From NCBI GenBank assembly GCA_021737185.1, contig JAIPEL010000008.1, positions 1-64,000 on the forward strand: a stretch of DNA of 64,000 nt, written 5' to 3'. The DNA comes from Desulfobacterales bacterium (GTDB lineage: Bacteria; Desulfobacterota; Desulfobacteria; Desulfobacterales; CAFBRK01). The notes beneath the pieces are model-generated. The model saw only the letters and a list, made by a program, of their open reading frames with translations. It did not search any database and was not told where the DNA came from. Below are positions 1 through 9,068 of this stretch, piece after piece (positions within the stretch are counted from its first letter, which is position 1; the number at the start of each line of letters is the position of its first letter). The translations under genes were made by a program, and so were the position numbers.

Positions 1-114
1 TACTATTATCTCCGCTATCTGTTCGACAGATTGCCGCTGGTCGAGACCGAGGAAGACTACAAAAATCTCCTGCCCCAGCAGCTCACTCCAGAAATGATCG
101 CCTTCCCGGCGTAG
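1..114 (+). CDS. IS66-family transposase, C-terminal end (partial)
   Basis: The first 37 codons are open from the window edge to a TAG at 112-114. They read as the C-terminal tail of an IS66 TnpC transposase: a YYYLRYLFDRLP stretch, an acidic EEDYKNLLP segment and a closing LTPEMI. IS66 transposases end with such a short helical domain, and the terminal inverted repeat of the element follows directly. The catalytic DDE domain lies outside the window, so activity cannot be judged. Confidence 0.75.
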   Translation, partial: YYYLRYLFDRLPLVETEEDYKNLLPQQLTPEMIAFPA

Positions 115-138
115 GGGTGGGGATCACAGAACGCTTAC
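1..138 (+). mobile_element. Right end of an IS66-family insertion sequence
   Basis: The transposase tail is followed by about 24 bp that ends in ACGCTTAC at 131-138. Read from outside, this end begins GTAAGCGT, the usual start of IS66 terminal inverted repeats. IS66 elements normally make an 8-bp target duplication, which here would be the bases from 139 on (GTTTTGAG). The left copy is outside the window. The element has inserted into an open reading frame that continues to 464. Confidence 0.7.
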
Positions 139-464
139 GTTTTGAGGCGCGGGTGCTCAGCAGCAAGAGCCGGTATGGCCATTTAATGCCGGATGGTCCG
201 TATGTTTCCGTGGGTCGCGACGGCGAGACGGTAAAAATATATGATGCGACAATATATACCTGCGATAGAAAGGTCGATAATAGAAATTGCCCGTGGAATG
301 CAGATTTCATTCTTACACAGGTCTCTGCCGATACACTCGAAGGTACGATTAAGATGAGTGGTTATGCTTACCAGATTGTTTTCCAGACCGGCCGCCGCGG
401 CGATGCTGTGGGTTTGGCTTGTGATGGCAAAATAGTTCTTAGGCGTAGAGGAAACTCTCAATAA
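139..464 (+). pseudogene. Hypothetical gene truncated by the IS66 insertion (3' remnant)
   Basis: An open frame runs through the IS terminal repeat (a GTG at 117) to a stop at 462-464, giving about 108 codons outside the IS. The protein part has polar beta-rich sequence, two cysteines in YTCDRK/RNCPW, and no family I recognise. The only internal methionine near the front (186) has no ribosome binding site. The simplest reading is the 3' part of a gene cut by the IS. Base composition is lower in GC than the neighbourhood, as in the next gene, which suggests an accessory island. Confidence 0.5.
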
Positions 465-562
465 AAAGTGAGAGTGTTTTTAAGGCAGAGCTTCGGAGGA
501 GAAGCAGAGTGCCTAAACATTGGCTTATGTTTTTAAAAAAGATTTAGACGGGGATTTGCAAG

Positions 563-1135
563 ATGAAAAATTATTTACAAAAACCGGTCATTCTGTGCAT
601 TTTTGCCGTTTTGGCGCAGATATTTTCAATTAATGCCGGCATCAGTATGGCTGCCGAGGAAAGGTATAAAGGGGTCCTTGTTGTCGAGAAAGATGGAAAA
701 TATGAAATTGACAATAAAGATTATGTTGAGCTGGTGCTGGATAAGAATACTGTCAGATCGATGAGGCTACACACAAAAGCGGCCCATAAAGATGTAAAAT
801 ATTCTGACTGCCGGAAGCTGGAAAACGATGGCAGTAATTTTACGGAATGGTTTTCAATTGAATGTCGTTCCATCAAATCGTACGATGGAAAATCTGCTGC
901 CTGGCTTGAGTATTATTTTGCCGATTCTTACGTCGGGATTTCACCGGAAGTAACACCCCAATATTCCATGTACAATAAACTCGAAGAGATAGCGGAGGGT
1001 CTCGGTTTGCCTGTGCCTTCGAGAACGTTTGTCATCTATGCCGATAGAAAACCCATCTTTGAATTCTTTTGTTATCCTGAAGACATTAAAACAGGGATAA
1101 AGGGCATGAAGCCGGCTCCGGGCTCCGGCTCATAG
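563..1135 (+). CDS. Hypothetical secreted protein
   Basis: 190 residues. The N-terminus has a typical Sec signal peptide: KNYLQK, a hydrophobic stretch at about residues 8-28, and a likely cleavage near MAAEE. The mature part has two Cys pairs (DCRKLE, ECRSIK and a late FFCYP) but no motif I can assign. Codon use is AT-richer than the surrounding genes, and it sits next to an IS66 end, so recent acquisition is plausible. It is likely exported to the periplasm or outer face; function unknown. Confidence 0.6.
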   Translation: MKNYLQKPVILCIFAVLAQIFSINAGISMAAEERYKGVLVVEKDGKYEIDNKDYVELVLDKNTVRSMRLHTKAAHKDVKYSDCRKLENDGSNFTEWFSIECRSIKSYDGKSAAWLEYYFADSYVGISPEVTPQYSMYNKLEEIAEGLGLPVPSRTFVIYADRKPIFEFFCYPEDIKTGIKGMKPAPGSGS

Positions 1136-1209
1136 TACAAAAAGCAGAAATTTCAGGATTCGACGAGCCTGGCCGGAATATGGGTTCAAGCGGATGACCA
1201 ATCAAGCGC

Positions 1210-3792
1210 TTACACCGCCCGAAACACCAGGCTGCCGTCTTCCACCTCTGCGCTGACCTTGTCCCCCTCGCTGATCGCCCCCTTGAGAATCTCCAGCGAC
1301 AGCGGGTTTTCCAGGTGTTTCTGGATAGCCCGCCGCAGCGGCCGGGCCCCGTATGCCGGATCGTAGCCTTGCCTTGCCAGAAAACCCCGGGCCGATTCGG
1401 ACAAGACGAGCTCGATGTTTTTTTCGGCCAGCCGGTCGGTCAGGTAGCCGACCTGGATGTCGACGATGTCCTTGATCTGATCTTCTGTCAGGTTCTGGAA
1501 GATGATCGTCTCGTCGATCCGGTTCAAAAATTCGGGCTTGAAAGTGGCCCGCAGGGTTTCGTTCACCCGCCGCTCCATCTCGGTCCGGTCCTTGGTGGAA
1601 AGCTCCTGGATGAACTGGCTGCCGACGTTGGAAGTCATGATCACCATGGTGTTTTTAAAATCGACCGTGCGGCCGTGGCCGTCGGTCATCCGGCCGTCGT
1701 CCAGGATCTGCAAAAGGACGTTGAACACCTCCGGGTGGGCCTTTTCGATCTCGTCGAACAGGACCACCGAATAGGGACGGCGCCGCACGGCCTCGGTGAG
1801 GTAGCCGCCCTCTTCGTATCCCACATAGCCCGGGGGGGCGCCGATGAGCCGGGCCACCGAGTGTTTCTCCATGAACTCGGACATGTCGATCCGGACCATG
1901 GCCTGTTCCGTGTCGAAAATGAACCGGGCCAGGGCCTTGGCAAGTTCGGTTTTTCCGACGCCGGTCGGGCCCATGAAGATGAACGAACCGATGGGCCGGT
2001 TCGGATCCTGGAGCCCGCTTCTGGCCCGGCGCACGGCGTTGGAGACCGCCGATATGGCCTCTTCCTGACCGATGACCCGCTGGGAGAGGGTCGACTCCAT
2101 CCGGACCAGCTTTTCCCGTTCGCTTTCGATCATCCGGCTGACCGGAATGCCGGTCCAGCGTGAGATGACCTCGGCCACATCGGCGTCGTCGACCTCCTCT
2201 TTGAGCATCTTTCGGTCCTGTTGGAGATCGGCCAGGCGCTGGTTGGCCTTCTCCAGGCGCTTTTGGAGTTCCACCGATCGGCCGTATCGGATCTCGGCGA
2301 CCTTGGAAAGATCTCCCTCCCGTTCGGCCTTCTGGGCTTCGATGCCGAGATGCTCCTGCTGCTCCTTGATGGCGCGGATTTCCTGAATCAGTTCTTTTTC
2401 GTTCTGCCAGTGCGCCTTCATTTCGTGAAGCTCTTCGGTGAGCTCGCCAAGGTTCCTGTCGAGCTTTTCGAGCCGCTCGCGGGAGGCCGGATCGGTTTCC
2501 TTTTTCAGGGCCTGGCGCTCGATCTCGACCTGGGTGATCTTTCGCTGGATCTCGTCGATTTCCATGGGAAGGCTGTCGATCTCGATCCTGAGCTTGGACG
2601 CGCATTCGTCGATCAGGTCGATGGCCTTGTCCGGCAAAAAGCGGTCGGTGATGTAGCGCTCAGACAGGGTCGCCGCCGCCACGATGGCCGAATCGGTGAT
2701 CCGCACGCCGTGGTGCACCTCGTATTTCTCCTTGAGCCCCCGCAGGATGGAGATGGTGTCCTCCACGGAAGGCTCCTTGGTGAAGACCGGCTGAAAGCGC
2801 CGCTCCAAGGCGGCGTCTTTTTCGATATGCTTCCGGTATTCGTTCAGGGTGGTCGCGCCCACGCACCGGAGCGTTCCGCGTGCCAGAGCCGGTTTGAGCA
2901 TGTTGGAGGCGTCCACGGCCCCTTCGGCCGCGCCGGCGCCCACCAGGGTGTGAAGCTCGTCGATGAACAGGATCACCTCTCCTTCGGCGGCTTCCACTTC
3001 CTTGATCACGGCCTTGAGGCGGTCTTCGAATTCGCCTCGGTACTTGGCGCCGGCGATCAACGCGCCCATGTCCAGCGCGACCAGCCGCCGGTTTTTCAGG
3101 CTTTCAGAGACGTCTCCGGCCACGATCCGCTGGGCCAACCCTTCGACGATGGCGGTCTTTCCCACGCCGGGCTCTCCGATGAGGACCGGGTTGTTCTTGG
3201 TGCGGCGGGAGAGGACCTGCACGATCCGTCGGATCTCCTCGTCTCTTCCGATCACCGGATCGAGCTTGCCGGTCCGGGCGAGCTGCGTCAGGTCCCGGCT
3301 GAATTTTTCCAGGGCCTGGTACTTTTCCTCCGGGTTCGGATCGGTGATCCGCTGGGAGCCGCGGATCTCCATGAGGACCTTCAGGATCGACTCCCGGCCC
3401 AGTCCGTGGCGCTGAAGCACCTTGGCGGCCTCGCCGCCTTTTTCATCGGTGATCGCCAGCAGGATGTGCTCGACGCTGACATACTGATCCTTCATCTTGG
3501 CCGCCTCGGAGGCGGCCGCGTCCAGCACCTTCTTGGTTCGCTGGGAGATGTAGACCTCTTGGGGCAGGCTGATCTTGGGCAGCTTGTCAATGGCCAGGGC
3601 CGCCTCCTGGGCGACCGCCCCCGGCGAGGCGCCCAGCTTGCGAAGCATCGAAACGGCGATCCCTTCCTTGTCTGCCAGGGTGGCTGCCAGCAGGTGCTCC
3701 GGCTCGATCTGGTTGTTGCTGTGCGCTGAAGCCAGCTCCTGGGCACTCTGGATCAGCTCCTGGGATTTGATGGTGAACTGGTCGAATCGCAT
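1210..3792 (-). CDS. clpB: ATP-dependent disaggregase ClpB
   Basis: 860 residues, the normal ClpB length. It contains the Clp N domain (about 1-150), AAA+ module 1 with Walker A GEPGVGKT near residue 204, the long middle coiled coil (about 400-525) that separates ClpB from ClpA/ClpC, and AAA+ module 2 with GPTGVGKT near residue 605. It works in the cytoplasm with DnaK/DnaJ to pull proteins out of aggregates. The ATG at 3790-3792 is preceded by AGGAGG. The 120 bp upstream are AT-rich and probably hold the promoter; no CIRCE element is visible. It is transcribed alone. Confidence 0.97.
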   Translation of the reverse strand: MRFDQFTIKSQELIQSAQELASAHSNNQIEPEHLLAATLADKEGIAVSMLRKLGASPGAVAQEAALAIDKLPKISLPQEVYISQRTKKVLDAAASEAAKMKDQYVSVEHILLAITDEKGGEAAKVLQRHGLGRESILKVLMEIRGSQRITDPNPEEKYQALEKFSRDLTQLARTGKLDPVIGRDEEIRRIVQVLSRRTKNNPVLIGEPGVGKTAIVEGLAQRIVAGDVSESLKNRRLVALDMGALIAGAKYRGEFEDRLKAVIKEVEAAEGEVILFIDELHTLVGAGAAEGAVDASNMLKPALARGTLRCVGATTLNEYRKHIEKDAALERRFQPVFTKEPSVEDTISILRGLKEKYEVHHGVRITDSAIVAAATLSERYITDRFLPDKAIDLIDECASKLRIEIDSLPMEIDEIQRKITQVEIERQALKKETDPASRERLEKLDRNLGELTEELHEMKAHWQNEKELIQEIRAIKEQQEHLGIEAQKAEREGDLSKVAEIRYGRSVELQKRLEKANQRLADLQQDRKMLKEEVDDADVAEVISRWTGIPVSRMIESEREKLVRMESTLSQRVIGQEEAISAVSNAVRRARSGLQDPNRPIGSFIFMGPTGVGKTELAKALARFIFDTEQAMVRIDMSEFMEKHSVARLIGAPPGYVGYEEGGYLTEAVRRRPYSVVLFDEIEKAHPEVFNVLLQILDDGRMTDGHGRTVDFKNTMVIMTSNVGSQFIQELSTKDRTEMERRVNETLRATFKPEFLNRIDETIIFQNLTEDQIKDIVDIQVGYLTDRLAEKNIELVLSESARGFLARQGYDPAYGARPLRRAIQKHLENPLSLEILKGAISEGDKVSAEVEDGSLVFRAV

Positions 3793-3913
3793 CGGTCCTC
3801 CTGTTATGATAAAATTGCTGCATTACTTTTTCGCAGTAGTATACTTATTGCATAAATAGTAACACCGCGCCGGAGGTTGTCAATGCCGCTTTTGGAACAT
3901 TTTCAGTAGGGAC

Positions 3914-4414
3914 TCACCAGCAGTGGACAGGCGGGACCTCCCGGAGGCTTTCGTACAGGGCGATACCCACGGCGGTGGACAGGTTCAGGGATCGGATTCG
4001 GTTCGTGATTGGAATGTGATAGGTACGGCCGGGGTACATTTTAAGAATCGAATCGGGAAGTCCACGGGTTTCGGAGCCGAACACCAGAAACAGGCGTTCG
4101 GGCCGCGGCATGCGCCAGTGTGCGGCCGGGGCGGTTTTTGAAAACAGGGCCACCTCTCCGGCCGCGGGCGCCATCGCCGATGAAAAGTCGGCAAAGTTGT
4201 CCCATACCTGAAGCGGCACTTCGGACCAGTAGTCGAGTCCGGCCCGCTTCACCTGGCGGGCGTCCAGGGAAAATCCCAGGGGCCGGATCAGGTGGAGCCG
4301 GGCGCCTGCGCCCAGGCACGTGCGGCCGATGTTGCCGGTGTTCCAGTGGACTTCGGGAGCGACCAGGACGACATGGCGCTCTATGATCTGCTGTTTTCGG
4401 GTGTTTTCTTTCAT
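3914..4414 (-). CDS. trmL: tRNA (cytidine(34)-2'-O)-methyltransferase TrmL
   Basis: 166 residues from the ATG at 4412-4414. It is a minimal SPOUT methyltransferase with the family motifs NTGNIGRTC near the front, GSETRGLP in the middle and SLNLSTAVGIALYE near the end, which form the SAM-binding trefoil knot. It 2'-O-methylates the wobble nucleotide of tRNA-Leu isoacceptors. The open frame continues 20 codons further upstream, but that extension overlaps an intergenic repeat and is not family-like, so the internal start was chosen. Confidence 0.9.
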   Translation of the reverse strand: MKENTRKQQIIERHVVLVAPEVHWNTGNIGRTCLGAGARLHLIRPLGFSLDARQVKRAGLDYWSEVPLQVWDNFADFSSAMAPAAGEVALFSKTAPAAHWRMPRPERLFLVFGSETRGLPDSILKMYPGRTYHIPITNRIRSLNLSTAVGIALYESLREVPPVHCW

Positions 4415-4427
4415 CTCGTGATGAAGG

Positions 4428-4561
4428 GTTGATGGGATAAATGGTTGAATGGTCAAATGGGAAAAAGACCGCACCTGTTTTTATCTAGACGATGATGGGT
4501 ACAGGAATTCTCCCGCTTGCCGTCCTGTCAAACCAATCGACCAGTCGACCATTCAACTCAA
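4428..4561. repeat. Paired inverted mosaic repeat (TTGATTGG family), copy 1
   Basis: Arm 1 (4428-4461) is built of TTGATGGG, GTTGAATGG and TCAAATGGG units. Arm 2 (4531-4561) carries the reverse complements (ACCAATCGACC, GACCATTCAAC). The arms are about 70 bp apart and would form a long imperfect hairpin between trmL and the zinc-ribbon gene. The same unit types recur at six other places in this window. Confidence 0.65.
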
Positions 4562-4876
4562 CTACGAAAGCCGCTGGCCGCAATGGGGACAGTAGCGGAA
4601 GCCCTCTTCCACAGGCTTTCCACAGACCCGACATTCCAGTCGAATGGACCGCGGCGGTGGCGCCGAGGTCCTGGCGCTGTCCACGGGTCGACGGCAGTGC
4701 TCGCAAAACAAGAACGGCTCGCCCCGCTTGACCGGAAAAACCGGTATGAAAAACAGGTGAAGCCAGTGGTCCACCCGGGTCCGGTAGGCCTGGTTCAGCC
4801 CACAGTTCGGGCACCGGATCGGTTGTTCGTCGATTCGTCGGGTTTTGGGGGTGATGCCGCCGATGAAGAAAAACAT
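4562..4876 (-). CDS. Zinc-ribbon domain protein
   Basis: 104 residues from the ATG at 4874-4876, beginning FFFIGGITPKTRR. It has three Cys pairs: RCPNCG near residue 21, FCEHC near residue 56, and a C-terminal double CRVCG/CPHCG zinc ribbon. Small proteins of this type (zinc_ribbon_15-like) bind structural zinc and have no established reaction. A longer in-frame extension to 5035 exists, but its sequence is basic and low-complexity. The stop codon abuts the inverted repeat downstream. Confidence 0.75.
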   Translation of the reverse strand: MFFFIGGITPKTRRIDEQPIRCPNCGLNQAYRTRVDHWLHLFFIPVFPVKRGEPFLFCEHCRRPVDSARTSAPPPRSIRLECRVCGKPVEEGFRYCPHCGQRLS

Positions 4877-5137
4877 GAGTGAAAATCGATTTGCCTGTAG
4901 CCTGAGTGGTTTTCTCCGGCGCTGTGAGACGCGTGCCGGCCGGGTCTCGGGCACCGGCCGACCCTGATCGCCGCCTTCCCGGCCACCTCGGTGTTGACTT
5001 TTCCGGGCTTGTCGAAGAGCATGGAATTCTGCCATGTTCGCGGCGGCGCCGACGCATTATGCTATAGCCAATTGGGCCCGAGGCCGTCAACAAGCGGAGG
5101 GCGGCAAAAATCGATCGAAACGGAAGGAGAAGTTCCC

Positions 5138-5977
5138 ATGATCGTCGACATTCACACGCACCTTTTTTCAACAGATGTCCGGGAAAATCGCGGGAACTAT
5201 TTTGCGGACGAATCCGCGTTTCGTCTACTATATGAATCGCCCAAATCGAAAATCGTCAGCGCCGAGGAGACGATTGCGGCCATGGACGAAGACGATGTCG
5301 ACGTGTCGGTGGTGTTCGGCTTTCCGTGGCGGAATCTGGACACGGCCCGAAAGAACAACGATGCGGTGGCCGAGGCCGTGGCGCGCTATCCGCAGCGGCT
5401 GGTCGGGTTTTGCTGCCTCGACCCGACGGTGCCGGGGGCCGAAGAAGAGGCCGCCCGGTGCCTGGATGCCGGGCTGTCCGGCGTGGGTGAACTGGCGTTT
5501 TACGAATCGGGAATCAGCGCGGAGGCTCTTGACCGGCTTTCGTCGATCATGGACCTTTGCCGGGAGCGCGACGTACCGGTGATGATCCATACCAACGAGC
5601 CGGTGGGCCATCTCTACCCGGGAAAGACGCCGAACACACTGGCCGAAATCTACCGCCTGGTGACGCGGTTCGCCGAAAACCGGCTCATTCTGGCGCATTG
5701 GGGCGCCGGGCTGTTTTTTTACATGCTGTTAAAAAAAGAGGTTGCCCAGGCGCTTTCCAGGGTTTGGGTCGATACCGCCGCATCGCCGTTTTTGTATCGA
5801 CCCGAGATCTACACGGTTGCCGCAGAGATCTTCGGCGCCGAAAAGATCCTGTTCGGCACCGATTTCCCATTGCTGCGGGCGTCTCGTTATTTCAGGGAAG
5901 TTGAAGAAGCCAACGTTTCGGATTCGGATCGGAAAAAGATCCTCGGAGAAAATGCCCGTCAGCTGCTGGGGCTTTAG
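5138..5977 (+). CDS. Amidohydrolase family protein (PF04909-like TIM barrel)
   Basis: 279 residues. The ATG at 5138 follows a GGAAGGAG ribosome binding site. The front has the metal-binding DIHTHLF motif, the middle has VMIHTNEP and LAHWGAG, and the end has LFGTDFPLL, the pattern of the amidohydrolase-2 (ACMSD/decarboxylase-like) metal-dependent hydrolases. The substrate cannot be read from sequence. It stands alone, and its stop codon lies at the start of a 75-bp dispersed repeat. Confidence 0.85.
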   Translation: MIVDIHTHLFSTDVRENRGNYFADESAFRLLYESPKSKIVSAEETIAAMDEDDVDVSVVFGFPWRNLDTARKNNDAVAEAVARYPQRLVGFCCLDPTVPGAEEEAARCLDAGLSGVGELAFYESGISAEALDRLSSIMDLCRERDVPVMIHTNEPVGHLYPGKTPNTLAEIYRLVTRFAENRLILAHWGAGLFFYMLLKKEVAQALSRVWVDTAASPFLYRPEIYTVAAEIFGAEKILFGTDFPLLRASRYFREVEEANVSDSDRKKILGENARQLLGL

Positions 5978-6052
5978 CCCGAATATTTCATGAAATCTTT
6001 TCTTCGAAGACAAAAGTGCCAATGGATACCTCAGGGGCGTGAAATAGCCGGG
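5977..6052 (+). repeat. Dispersed ~75-bp repeat, copy A
   Basis: This begins at the last base of the amidohydrolase stop codon. It matches the reverse complement of 35871-35945 over almost its whole length, with a variable patch in the middle. Shared blocks are GCCCGAATATTTCATGAAAT, TTCTTCGAAGA and CCTCAGGGGCGTGAAATA. Two blocks are self-complementary (ATTTCATGAAAT, TCTTCGAAGA), so the RNA or single-stranded DNA could fold. Confidence 0.8.
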
Positions 6053-6178
6053 TTGGGGCTGGCGGCCGTTTTCGGCGATGGTTGAAAACGGACCTGTGGA
6101 TCGATCGGGCGGCGGGCCAAAAAACGGGTGTTTGTGACGCCTGAGAACACGGGCGAACGGGGGCAATGGAGAAAAAAC

Positions 6179-7249
6179 ATGGAACAAGAACTGCGGGAGT
6201 TTTTCAAGACCATCGGCCGCGGGCGGCTGAAAAAAATATGGCAGCAGGTCAAGGCCGGCAAGGGAAACGACCTTGAAGGCGAAGATCGGCGCTACGCCGA
6301 CCTCATGGAAGAACACAAAGACGAATATTTCGAAGCCTTCGAGAAGGCGGACGATCGGCATCTGGACCCGGATGCCGATACCGACGCCTATCTTCATGTC
6401 TCCTTTCACCGCATGGTGGAACAACAGCTCGATGACAGCGATCCCATCGAGGCGGTGCAGCTGTACAACGCCCTCCGGGGGAAAAGGGTTTCCCACCATG
6501 AAGCCGTCCACCTGCTGGCCGCCGTCTTCATTCCCTTTATGTTCGATGTGTTGAAAACCGGCGGGGAATTCGATCGGGAGGGATATCGCCGGCTGCTGAA
6601 AAAAGCCAAGGGCCGGAAGCCTGAAAAAATATGGGACATGCTGGACCGGGAGGTGTACGACGAAGATCTCGACGGCGGCGCATTCTCCGAAGGGGTTTAC
6701 CGGCTGCGGATCGAGCTGGAGGACATCGATCCGCCCGTATGGCGCCGGATACTGATTCCGGTCGGCGCCACTTTCCGGGATCTTCACGCCGCCATCCAGG
6801 CTGCCATGGGCTGGGAGGATGCCCACCTGCACCGGTTCGAGGTCCGGGATCCGAATACCGGTCAAAACGTGTTCATCGGCCGCCCCCTGGAAGACGATGG
6901 CTGGGAGGACAACGTGCGGCCGGGTTGGCAGTATGGGATCGCCGACTTTATCGGCCCGGAGACGCCGCAGTGCCGATATGTGTATGACTACGGCGACAAC
7001 TGGACGCATCGGATCCGCCTCGAAGAGACCCTCCCCGCCGAACCGGAAAAAACCTATCCTGTCTGTCTGGAAGGCGAACGGGCCTGTCCGCCGGAGGACG
7101 TGGGGGGAGTTGCCGGATACGAGGATCTTCTTGAAATTATTCAGGATCCGAAAAACGAGCGGTACGAGGAGATCCTGGAAATGATCGGCGACTTTGACCC
7201 GGAACATTTCGACCCGTCCGAGGTCGTTTTCACCTCTCCTGAATCATGA
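6179..7249 (+). CDS. DUF1841-like / plasmid pRiA4b ORF-3-like fusion protein
   Basis: 356 residues from the ATG at 6179 (GGAG ten bases upstream); an earlier GTG-type extension lacks family sequence. Residues about 1-165 resemble DUF1841: acidic, with YLHVSFHRMVEQQL and HHEAVHLLAAVF. Residues about 195-340 match the pRiA4b ORF-3 family (PF07929): RIELEDIDPPVWRRI, AAMGWEDAHLHRF, YDYGDNWTHRI and ACPPEDVGG. Neither domain has a firmly known reaction. Monocistronic. Confidence 0.8.
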   Translation: MEQELREFFKTIGRGRLKKIWQQVKAGKGNDLEGEDRRYADLMEEHKDEYFEAFEKADDRHLDPDADTDAYLHVSFHRMVEQQLDDSDPIEAVQLYNALRGKRVSHHEAVHLLAAVFIPFMFDVLKTGGEFDREGYRRLLKKAKGRKPEKIWDMLDREVYDEDLDGGAFSEGVYRLRIELEDIDPPVWRRILIPVGATFRDLHAAIQAAMGWEDAHLHRFEVRDPNTGQNVFIGRPLEDDGWEDNVRPGWQYGIADFIGPETPQCRYVYDYGDNWTHRIRLEETLPAEPEKTYPVCLEGERACPPEDVGGVAGYEDLLEIIQDPKNERYEEILEMIGDFDPEHFDPSEVVFTSPES

Positions 7250-7440
7250 AGGCAGGCTTCACCGCGGAGGCGCAGAGGAGAGTACATCAATGCCTAAAAT
7301 GATCTATAATGCCTAAAGTGCCTAAAATAGTGGTGTCACTTCGCTCCGGCTTTCATATGAAACAGGCCATATTCCATAATTTTAGGCATTTTAGCTCATT
7401 TTAGGCATTTTAGGCATTTCCCGTCTGCGCATCTGCGGTG
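7250..7440. repeat. Nested inverted repeat with TGCCTAAA units
   Basis: The outer arms CCGCGGAGGCGCAGA (7262-7276) and TCTGCGCATCTGCGG (7424-7438) are complementary apart from two positions. Inside them, three TGCCTAAA units on the left (about 7289-7329) face several TTTTAGGCA units on the right (about 7379-7420). The whole 190-bp gap between the fusion gene and the convergent ykgJ-like gene could fold as one long hairpin. CCGCAGAGGCGCAGAG-type repeats are common between genes in deltaproteobacteria. Confidence 0.75.
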
Positions 7441-7446
7441 GGACCT

Positions 7447-8130
7447 TTATACCCGGATCCGGGCGATTTGCTCCAGCATCGGTTGGATCCGCTGCCGATG
7501 CTCCGGCGGAATCATGAGGGCGGGAATCGGCCGGTTATTCACCAGACCGTTTGCGGTGCACGGCAATCCGCCTTGGGCGTAAAAGGACCGGTTGGCCTCA
7601 GAAGCAAACAGCGCCAGGATGTCGGCGAAGTTTCCCGAGCAGCCGCCGGCGTCGATGTGCTCCACGTACTGCATCAGCACAGTGCTGACCGTAATCGAAA
7701 AATCGTCCATATCCGCGAAGCCGGTCGCTGCGCAGTCGGTTCGGGAGCGCATGGTCCGGCAGGCCAGCGGGCGGACCGGATACACTGGGCATCGTGATTC
7801 TTCCAGAAGGGGGCAGGTACCGGCATCGCCTTCAAGGGCTTCGGCCGGCGGATCCCCGCCCGCCAGACAGATCTCGACCAGACCGTTGGTGGTGGTCCTG
7901 GGTCGGAACCGCTTTGCCGTCATCCGTTTTCGAATTTGCGCGAACCTCGCGTCTTCCCCCCTGCGTTTTATATAGGCTGTGATGTGGTAGCCTTCCAGGG
8001 TGGTCATGGCGACCCTGGCCGTGCAGCAGCAGGCGCAGCCCTCGCGGCAGACCGTGTCGAGGCTTTTGCCAAAAGCCTCTTCGATCCGGTAGAGTGCCTG
8101 AAGCGCTGCAACCTTCTGTTCGATGTTCAT
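7447..8130 (-). CDS. YkgJ family cysteine-cluster protein
   Basis: 227 residues. It has the spaced cysteines of the YkgJ/CxxCxxCC family (PF03692): REGCACCCTARV near residue 33, CPLLEESRCPVYPVRPLACR near residue 125, and later TDC. These Cys are thought to bind zinc or an Fe-S cluster; no reaction is established. The start ATG is at 8128-8130. It is convergent with the gene to its left and divergent from the DUF362 remnant. Confidence 0.8.
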   Translation of the reverse strand: MNIEQKVAALQALYRIEEAFGKSLDTVCREGCACCCTARVAMTTLEGYHITAYIKRRGEDARFAQIRKRMTAKRFRPRTTTNGLVEICLAGGDPPAEALEGDAGTCPLLEESRCPVYPVRPLACRTMRSRTDCAATGFADMDDFSITVSTVLMQYVEHIDAGGCSGNFADILALFASEANRSFYAQGGLPCTANGLVNNRPIPALMIPPEHRQRIQPMLEQIARIRV

Positions 8131-8261
8131 TTTCGCCTCGATAGAGTCCGTTGTTCATCTATGGGCTCTGTATCCGATTTGCACGGTCGGTTCAATCCTG
8201 GAAAGAAATGCCGGTTGCCGGTTTGACTTTATTTTTGCTACGGAAAAAGAGGGAAACGCTC

Positions 8262-8498
8262 CACTTTTGCTTCGGCGGCGCAATCAAGAACGTCGGCATG
8301 GGATGCGCCTCCCGGAAGGGCAAACTCGCCCAGCACTCTTCGGTCTCACCCAAGGTCGACGAGGAAAAGTGTGTGGCCTGTGGTGATTGTGCCGAGCGCT
8401 GCAGCCAGGGGGCCATCGAGGTGGGAGACGACAGCGCAAGGATTCACCCGGAGCGCTGCATCGGCTGCGGGGAGTGCATCCTGATCTGTCCGGGTTGA
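8262..8498 (+). pseudogene. Remnant of a DUF362 ferredoxin-type protein
   Basis: The frame from 8262 reads FGGAIKNVGMGCASRKGKLAQHS, then two [4Fe-4S] motifs CVACGDCAERC and CIGCGECILIC, and stops at a TGA (8496-8498). DUF362 proteins of about 370 residues have exactly this order near their C-terminus. The roughly 230 residues before it and the last residues after the second cluster are missing. Upstream sequence in this frame is not DUF362-like. I read it as a decayed gene; an intact paralogue-type gene lies at 27880-28968. Confidence 0.7.
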
Positions 8499-8591
8499 AA
8501 CAGAATGGAAGCATGCTGATAGTTATCTTACTTCTAAAGAAATAGGCTTGATGAGATTGTTCATTTCCGACAGCAGCAGGAGGAGGACGCC

Positions 8592-9068
8592 ATGGAGGAA
8601 TTCGAATCGGTCTGTTTTACCCGGGAAGCCGGACTGGAAAAGGCCATCGAGATGGAGGACGGCAATTTCGAACGCTTGAAACAGGCCTTTCGGATCGCCA
8701 AGAACCCCCGCGTGAAAACTCTGGCCAAGGAGGCCGCCCTGGCGGCGCTTTCCCACAAGTACACCCTGGAAAAAGCCGTGTTCGAAGAAGAGGTGACGCT
8801 TCACGAAAACGATTTGAATCACGGCCCGGAGCTGGAGCTGACGGTCATGCTCGAAGACCGGCCGCTGACCGAAGACGCCACGGAACAGGACATCATGATC
8901 AGCGCGGTCAGCGCCAAGAAGCGGATCGTCGATTTTTACCGAAAAATGGCCAGCCAGTGCGCCGGTGCGCCCATGGAGGAGATGTTCACCACCCTGGCCG
9001 AGGAAGAGTCCGACCACCTCGCCCAGCTCGAGACCCTGTACGAGGAGCTGTATATGCCGGACATGTAG
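8592..9068 (+). CDS. Ferritin-like / rubrerythrin-family protein
   Basis: 158 residues, mostly helical. The ligands typical of a four-helix diiron carboxylate bundle are visible: EMEDGNF near residue 16, EEEVTLHEND near residue 60, and EEESDHLAQLE near residue 136. There is no C-terminal rubredoxin domain, so it belongs to the short ferritin-like group. In anaerobes these act in peroxide or iron handling; the exact role is not visible. A possible ribosome binding site (AGGAGGAGG) precedes the ATG at 8592. Confidence 0.8.
   Translation: MEEFESVCFTREAGLEKAIEMEDGNFERLKQAFRIAKNPRVKTLAKEAALAALSHKYTLEKAVFEEEVTLHENDLNHGPELELTVMLEDRPLTEDATEQDIMISAVSAKKRIVDFYRKMASQCAGAPMEEMFTTLAEEESDHLAQLETLYEELYMPDM

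Noticed and set aside
8496-8498. TGA after the DUF362 remnant's second cluster as a fourth selenocysteine
   Set aside because: Only seven further codons are open before another stop, and family members do not have a Cys at this place.
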